64,000 nt of DNA, from assembly GCF_024868665.1 (NCBI RefSeq), contig NC_079900.1:3266161-3330160 (forward strand), given 5' to 3'. How positions within the stretch are numbered: position 1 is the first letter of the stretch; each line of letters starts with the position of its first letter. A program made the translations under genes and the position numbers. Positions 35,579 to 64,000 of this stretch are shown piece by piece. The stretch is from Triplophysa rosa (Eukaryota; Chordata; Actinopteri; Cypriniformes; Nemacheilidae). Under the pieces are notes generated by a model. It was not told where the DNA came from and did no database searches. It saw only the letters and a program-made list of their open reading frames with translations.

Positions 35579-35974
35579 CTAAAGGGGCTTATTTCACGAT
35601 AACAGCCGGCTGCTTGTACATTATCCCGCTTATTACACGGCTACTTACCACATGAGAAAAAAACTGGACATAAAATGTGAATTTGGAATATTTTATTCTC
35701 TCATTTTTACCGAATGCAGACCTTCCGCGAGGAAAAGCCGTTTAGTTTCGGTTTTAAAGTAAGAAACGACTTTCAAACATCACAGGCAAATTGGTTCAAT
35801 CCCTTGTAAATATAATGTCATACATGTTATTAAAAGACATATTTGCCCCTCTCAAAATGATTTGCAGCATCAGGGTTACAGGGTGTTATTAGTTTTGAGC
35901 GGTTGTTATTTGAAAATAACAACCCTTGGAATGTCGCGACTGGCCAATCAGAATCAAGCATTCAAATGAGCCGT
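35579..35974. repeat. Probable DNA repeat ('ggggcttatttcacgataac')
   Basis: The start 'aggggcttatttcacgataa' with 'cattatcccgcttattacac', and the end 'tggccaatcagaatcaagca' with 'ttcaaatgagccgttt', match in order a repeat I recognise from cyprinid genomes. Its right edge directly adjoins the next element. Confidence 0.5.
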
Positions 35975-35978
35975 TTAA

Positions 35979-36389
35979 AGGGATAGTTCATCCAAAAATG
36001 AAAATTCTGTCATCATTTGCTCACGCTCATGTCATACCTGTATAAATTTCTTTATCCGATGAACACAAAGAAAGATATTTGGAAGAATGTTAGTAATTTT
36101 CAGTTCTGGGACATGATTGACTACCATAGTAGGAAGAATTAAATGGTAGTCAAAGGTCCCCGAGAACTCTTTGTTTTCCTAAATTCTTCAAAATATCTTA
36201 TTTTGTGTTCAACAGAACAATAAAATACAATATTTATCTTCCTACTATGGTAGTGGATGATGTCCCAGAACTGAAAACTGCTAAAATTCTTCTAAATATC
36301 GTTCATTGGAACAAAATTATACATGTTTGAAACAACCTGAGCGTGAGTAAATGATGACAGATTTTGTCATTTTTGGATGAACTATCCCT
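35979..36389. mobile_element. Complete TTAA palindromic MITE (411 bp)
   Basis: Left 'agggatagttcatccaaaaa' and right 'tttttggatgaactatccct' are inverted repeats flanked by TTAA (35,975-35,978 and 36,390-36,393). The palindromic interior includes 'gactaccatagtaggaagaa' facing 'cttcctactatggtagtgga'. Lies between the convergent 3' ends of coro7 and nfix. Confidence 0.92.
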
Positions 36390-36604
36390 TTAAGTTAATC
36401 ATGTGTTTAAATAATATAGCTAATTTCACTTGATTTATTCATTGAATATTACTTTTTTTTAAAAGCTTTAAAAGAAATTAAAAAGTAAAAAAGGTATTAC
36501 ACATAATAGTTCAAGTAAATACATAAGCAGGTAGACACTTCTGCATATGATTTCTTCTTAAAAAGCAGCGACTTCAAGATGAAAATAAGCACACAGAGTC
36601 ACAT

Positions 36605-39600
36605 TTACAGTCAAGAACATCCTTTTATTCAAACAGTTAAAGGCGCTGTTCTTTTCAAACTGCTTTTCTTATTATGGAAAAGAAATTGTAATCAACACAT
36701 GCATTTCACCGCGGCCTGTGGGGGGGCGTGTCTGCTGAGAGAGATGCTGCTCGTGGACGTCCGAACAGGACCGACGCTGCCGAGGGTTCATTCTACTCTA
36801 AACACATCCAAAAGAGTACAAAAACGAAAATACGTCAAAGAAAATAATAAAAAGGACGATTAGTACCAGGGAGGGTCAATGTTCTCTGACTGTGCCAAAT
36901 GTCAATTTGGCTTTACTAATAATAATAGTGGGCAATGTGTACGTTGGCTTAACAGAATTTCGTTTGTGGTAGGAAGCATGCTGTCGTTGTTAAGCCCGTA
37001 TTGGTCTTTGCTGGTGAGTTTTTCAAATTTCGGTCACGTTTTGTGGCATGCATCACTTTGGTCTAAACGTTCGGCTCGGTTGTGTTTTTTTGAGTGTTTC
37101 CCTGGGCTGTAACCGTTCCGATAAGGTGCTTCGTCTCAACAGGAACTTTTTAACAATAGTTTAAATATCTGGTCTCGTACAACCATTACAAAGGTGCATC
37201 GTCAATACAAACAGATCACAGCGAATCAAATTCAATTTGGTAAGAAAAAAGAAATAAATAGATTAAAAAAAAAGAACCGCAAACTTATCTATTCTACCTC
37301 AGCCGTCGGTCTCTGTCGGACGGGTTTCTCCAGCAAACAGCCCACCAGAGCCCGCCGGCGCAAAATTGTTCACATACATTAACTGTTCAATGGACAAGCG
37401 AAAGATCGGTATGAATACAAGGTGAAGCGTACAGACAGGAATAACATGTGAGCTAAATGCATTCTGCTCAGACAACATTTCATCTTTTTTTTTTTTGCTT
37501 TTTTATTACTCTTTTATTATTTTAAAGCCCTCCCGTTTAGAAAGAAGGGCCGCGGGAAAGGGAGATGGCTATGCAACTACTACTCCAGTGTCCAAAGGAA
37601 GCAAAAGACAAGATTACAGAGGAAGAAAAAGCAAGACAGAAAGACGGATTTTTTTGTCGTTTTTTGTACAGTTTTCTTAATTATTCAACGATAAAAAGAG
37701 GAACTAAGTCACACCGATTTGCTTTAGTACTATATATACTGCTTTGAAGAACTCGCGGAAGAAGATGCAGGAGATCGAACGAGGGGTCTTTTTTCTTTTT
37801 AAGATGGCCACTCGGGTTTACAAGATGGAGTCTGTGAACAAAAGGCACTTTTTAGGGACGACCTTTATGATGCTCTGAGTCTAACACTAAATCACATAAC
37901 AAATACTGAGAGTCATTTTTACACAGGTCGAGTAGGGCTGCTGTGGTGGGTTTCAGAGGGGGAGGGGTTCAAACCGTTACATATTCGTCGTGCCTCGCTC
38001 TGATTGGCTGCGGACTCCGTTGGGTTGAATCTCTAACGTCCAGGCCTTATTTTGCGTTTTTATGACAATTGAAGTATTACTTCTGTTCTGGTTTTAGGGT
38101 AAAATAGGACCTGGACATTTCTTGATTGTTTTCAATCAATTATTAGCTATAGCTACCAATAAAAATAATTCACATCACGCCTCCCGAATTTCTGTTTCTA
38201 GCTTACATGGGCTTACAAAGTAGTTGATCTGTGCTGTGTTAATGCCTCTCCCATAAACAGGGAAGATCTTGTCATATTTTCAAGGATCTCGAAATTTTTC
38301 ACATACACAAAATACCAGCAAAGTTCAAGTTTGTTAAGGACTACGGCGGTTCATTATTCGGCGACCCAAAGCATGGAAGTCCTACAAAACTGGAATGCAT
38401 AGTATGATATATGATTACATGTGTGAACAAAAATCTCATTTTCAGCTCGTCGTAAAACCTCAGCAATGACCTATCAGGACATTTCCCGTCAACTCCTTTC
38501 GGAATGGTTGGAGGGAAAATGCCTTTTGTCACAGCCTTGGTCAAAATGAACCCCCTCCCCCTTCTCAAATACAAAAAAAAGAGTAATGAACATTTCTCCT
38601 AAAAGTTCTTTTAAGATAACAATTGCGTTTGTCGCATCATTACGTATAATAGAGAATGTACTTTAATCCATAAAAAGCACCTGTTTCATTTAGTGATATA
38701 TTCTGACGAACTGCCTCATCAGCCCTCCTAAATTTGGAGAACAAACCATTACACATAAACATTAAAAAAGCAGAAAAAGAAATATTACAAAACAAATTCC
38801 CAAAACTTACGCTTTACTCTCGCGCTCTCCGCCCTTTCATTTAGAGTCCCGGGCGCGTGGGACTTGACTAGAATAGACGTTTTTTTACCGCTAGGTTTTC
38901 CTGTACACCCTAATACTCACAAACACAGTTTCTACTCAAGGCATTGCACGTGGCTCATTCGACACACTTTTTTTTTCATTTTGCAACAACAAACACTTCC
39001 TGTCTCTACACTATCCGTAACGGTTTCTGCAGAAATCGCATATTTCCGCCGATTTTGCCGAACACTATTCCCTATGAGTGCAGAACGGGGTTATGGGACT
39101 GAACTTCTGAACGGATTTATGATAACTCATGTCATACTTCAAAAAATAACTAGACTGCCACTGAGCTTATTAGGCAAAAAAGGAAAAACGAAAAAATGTA
39201 TATATAAATATATATGGATATATCCTGTATATATAAAGATGTTTGTAACTAGTAAGCTGACACTTGTTTTTTTTCCATAAAAATTTCACGCTCCTCTATA
39301 GCTTATATGCAAGAAAATAACCTGAATTCATGTTTAACAAATTGCATAATGGGAATACAGAGGCACTTCCTTTGCTTAGAAAAGAAAAGACCATTGCCGT
39401 CGTAATTCTCGCGTTCGTTTTCGACTAAACCGTTGACACGGCCGCCTTTCGGCAACGGCGCTTCCCTGCGCTGAGATACATGGTCAGGCAGTCCAGTTAT
39501 TTTGTGAGATTGCAGTTTACAGGTAAAAAAAATCAACGATGTTTTTAGTGACGTCACCTGCGGTCGTTCCACGGGAATATTTATGTACAGACGAATGACG

Positions 39601-40741
39601 ATTGCCCTGCAGTAATGCTTCCCTTTATAGTTCGAATGCGAATGTGCGCGTGCGCTTTTAACGGCCATACCGAAATGTTACCGAATTAAAACATCTTGAA
39701 AGATACAATTTAAAAGAACAGTATGAAATAATATCACATTCGTTCCCTCCGCAGACACACTGCGTGTTCTTGGAACTTCTGTGAGCGTAAACATTTAAGT
39801 AAACAATACACGGAAGTGGATATGTCTCTGGAGCCGTATTTATTTGTGGAAATTATTTTGATTCGAATTTTTGCGAAAAATCTAGATGGCTCCGATTGAA
39901 AGAGAAACTGATAAATCCAAACGATGAAGTGATTATCTGGGGCTCTACAAACACGACAATGATAACACCACACATTTCTCCCCACATGAAAGTGGGAACG
40001 ACCTCAAAACTTTAAAACACAATTTGAAAATGGGGTCCGTGAGCCTGCTGGTCGGCATTATTGGTCCTATTAGATTACCTTGTGGTGTTTAGTTGGCACT
40101 GAGGCTAAACTGTACTTTTAAGTGTAGCTTAAGGGTGCTGTGTCAGTTTCGTTTTTCCCGCCATAAATGTGCAAATAATGTTCGCCATGTATCGCATCTT
40201 CAATAGTGCACATCAAACTAGTGCTCTTCGCATTCTGTAGTGCAATAATTCTGCCTTGATTTAGTTTAGTACTTAAACTTAGATCACTTTAGATATTACC
40301 TGTGAAAGCAAAAAAAAAAACAAAAAACAACTGCCAAATGCTGATTTAAAAAGACTAAACGACTGGGCGTCTAACACTTTTAGTGTCATCTGCGGGGTGT
40401 ACGTCAGCACGTTTAAGTGTGTTGGGGTTTTCAAAACGTGCATTTTTGTCATTTCTTAATGTTTACCACTCAATTCTCGGCCACTGTACACTACATCCTT
40501 GTGCCTTGTAACATTTTGTCTCTTCGTTGAGTTGCTCCGCTGGTTCTTGCGTTGAGGTGCGTGTCAGTCCCTGACCTCGCGTGGTCTTCGGGGGGCGGGG
40601 TCAAAGGGCATCTGATGATTGGCAGATAAACAGGGCTGAACGTGTTCACAAAAGGGCGGGGCTGTGGATTTTCAAATACGACGTTTCCTTTTTTTTTATT
40701 AAACCTTCCGAATTGTGATGACGGGTTGCAGGCAGGTCTCG
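36605..40741 (-). other. nfix: Long nfix 3' UTR (predicted)
   Basis: From the stop codon at 40,742-40,744 down to a candidate poly(A) signal at 36,624-36,629. The stretch is largely free of the MITEs that fill other non-coding parts of the window, and AT-rich with long T/A runs, as expected for a constrained long 3' UTR. NFI genes are known for multi-kilobase 3' UTRs. Open frames here are noise. The far end is uncertain because other TTTATT (AATAAA on minus) words occur earlier. Confidence 0.55.
36624..36629 (-). terminator. nfix: Candidate nfix poly(A) signal
   Basis: Plus-strand tttatt reads AATAAA on the minus strand in 'ctgtttgaataaaagg', with a cleavage zone near 36,605. It is the last good signal before repeats begin. 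Confidence 0.45.
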
Positions 40742-62449
<21,708 letters not shown>

Positions 62450-64000
62450 CTGAAAAAGACAAACTAGAAGTGAAAACAAGTTGCAACCCACGTGAGTCAC
62501 CATGCAAATGAGGTTACAATGGATTTCGTTTTTTTTCATGCTGACCTCTGTGGCTATGAGGCCATGTTTAATACACAAGTCATTGGTTTCAAACATTAAG
62601 TGAAATCTTAACGCTTTCAAGTGATTGGATGGTGCAGGGATTACACTCCTGTGCATCCCTGGAGGAATTCGGCCTCGCCACGAAGGATGAATGCGCAAAC
62701 CGAGCGCTCGACAACATCCTATAAGTGTAAATCATTCAACACGGATTTGCTTCAAGAGCAAGTAATGATCCAAGTTAGATATAACAGAGCAGACTGGTGG
62801 CCTGGAATGGAAAGTGTCGTGGGGTGTGGCCTTCTGACACCGCGCTCCATCCATCCCTGACGCCCCTTTTGTGGCGTAACATGGGCCGTATATTTGTTTG
62901 TCTATCTTACTTTAGTAAGTCATAATTACTGGATTAATCTGCGTTTAGCACATGTAAATAGACTCACTGTCTGTGTTTGCATTATATAAAAAAAAAAATA
63001 ATAAAAAAAGATATAACAGAGCAGTTGAGATCTTAAGATCATGATTTTTAAGCGAATTTTCCAGCAATCGCGTCTTTATTGTTATACGGTAGAGAGGGTG
63101 ATTCAGCATCTTCGGATTTAAAAGCAACCACTGTGTTTGCAAAAAACAACAACAACAATATGAAACAGAAAAAATAATAAATAAGTAAAAATGATTAAAT
63201 ACACTGAGGTTTACAAAACTACAAAATATACATAAAATAATCCAAACAAAAAAAACTGGCTATGTTTTGATCATCGCTCTGAATCCAATCTTGACAGAAG
63301 TGAAATGCAATTTTGTCAGCCATTTGTGTAAAAACCCATTCCGTGACGTGATAAAAAATAAATAATGGCAGAATTAAAAGGGGTTATTTTTAAAGCAGAG
63401 GCTGTGTTCTTTCATTTGATTTATTATACAGAGACACAATATTTGGTATTATAATACAGGGAATAACTGCAGTTTTCACTCAGTATGATATACATTAACT
63501 GAAATAAATACTATGTTGGATTGTCACGATATTAGTCATCAAAATTATAATGTTCGAAGGACCATCACGATGTCAGTAAACATGGTTAATAAAATGCAAT
63601 AGTTGTCAGTAATTGAAACTTAAAATTAAACACAGGTGGGGAAAGAGTTAAAGGAATAGGAACACAAACATGAAAATTCTGTCATCTCTTACTCACCCTC
63701 GTCATTTCATACCTGTATTGTATTTTATGCAGAACACAAATAAAAGATTTTTTGAAGCAAGTTGGTAACTGGACAGCACTGGTCCCCATTCACTTCTATT
63801 GTACGGACACAAAACCATTAACAACATTCTTCAAAATATCTTCTTTTGTGTACTGCGTAAAAACAGTCATACAGGTTTGAAATGACATGAGGGTGAGTAA
63901 ACGATGGCAGCGTTTTTATTTTAGGGCGAACTATCACTTTAAGAACACAACTTTTCAAGTGTTGATCTTAATTCTGTGATACGAGTGAAATTGTGGGCTC
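62450..64000 (-). other. nfix: nfix intron running off the window
   Basis: No further exon seen; the DNA-binding domain exons must lie beyond base 64,000. Contains AT-rich sequence and one complete MITE at 63,652-63,938. Confidence 0.75.
63652..63938. mobile_element. TTAA palindromic MITE (287 bp)
   Basis: Left 'aggaataggaacacaaacat' and right 'ttagggcgaactatcact' are degraded inverted ends flanked by TTAA (63,648-63,651 and 63,939-63,942). The interior has 'ccccattcacttctattgta' and facing 'aaatatcttcttttgtgtac'. Confidence 0.85.

Noticed and set aside
36864..36890. Alternative nfix last exon on the minus strand (cag followed by SENIDPPWY-stop)
   Set aside because: The acceptor has a poor polypyrimidine tract and the peptide does not match the NFI end, whereas 40,756-40,742 gives SWFL with a strong acceptor, exactly the NFIX terminus.

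Overview
The window is vertebrate DNA, almost certainly from a cyprinid-type teleost. It has short exons with canonical GT/AG splice sites in long introns, abundant fish MITEs with TTAA or 8-bp target duplications, a decayed Tc1-like transposon, and long GATA/GACA tetranucleotide tracts. There are no operons or prokaryotic features. Almost every long open reading frame is intronic, repetitive or antisense noise; real coding sequence is under 5% of the window.

Two protein-coding genes were recovered by joining exons in phase, and they converge on each other. (1) Plus strand, 24,596-33,909: the 3' two-thirds of coronin-7 (coro7), 19 coding exons giving 656 residues. These cover the end of propeller 1, a Ser/Pro-rich linker, the whole second WD40 propeller and the acidic tail, followed by a ~1 kb 3' UTR with a poly(A) signal at 34,888. 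About the first 270 residues of the family are not visible in the window. (2) Minus strand, 62,449-40,742: the 3' half of a nuclear factor I gene, best assigned to nfix from its terminal SWFL. Eight constitutive exons encode 290 residues of the regulatory and Pro-rich region. There is one candidate 75-nt in-frame cassette exon (58,694-58,768), and a ~4.1 kb 3' UTR probably ends near 36,605. The DNA-binding domain exons lie beyond base 64,000.

Layout: 1-24.6 kb, no recognisable gene; repeats, one CpG-rich patch (5.54-5.95 kb) and a ~1.35 kb duplication around an 'n' (20.26-22.98 kb). 24.6-34.9 kb, coro7, with a Tc1-like element, a hairpin-bearing hAT-type MITE and an internally duplicated intron. 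34.9-36.4 kb, a short intergenic stretch packed with foldback elements. 36.6-62.4 kb, nfix, including a ~4.2 kb GATA/GACA-type satellite in one intron. 62.45-64 kb, upstream nfix intron.

No clearly new biological system was found. The best leads are the nfix cassette exon, the intronic GATA/GACA array with a higher-order unit, the probable haplotype duplication at the assembly gap, the adjacent TTAA insertions, and an orphan exon-like segment at 56.2-56.4 kb.
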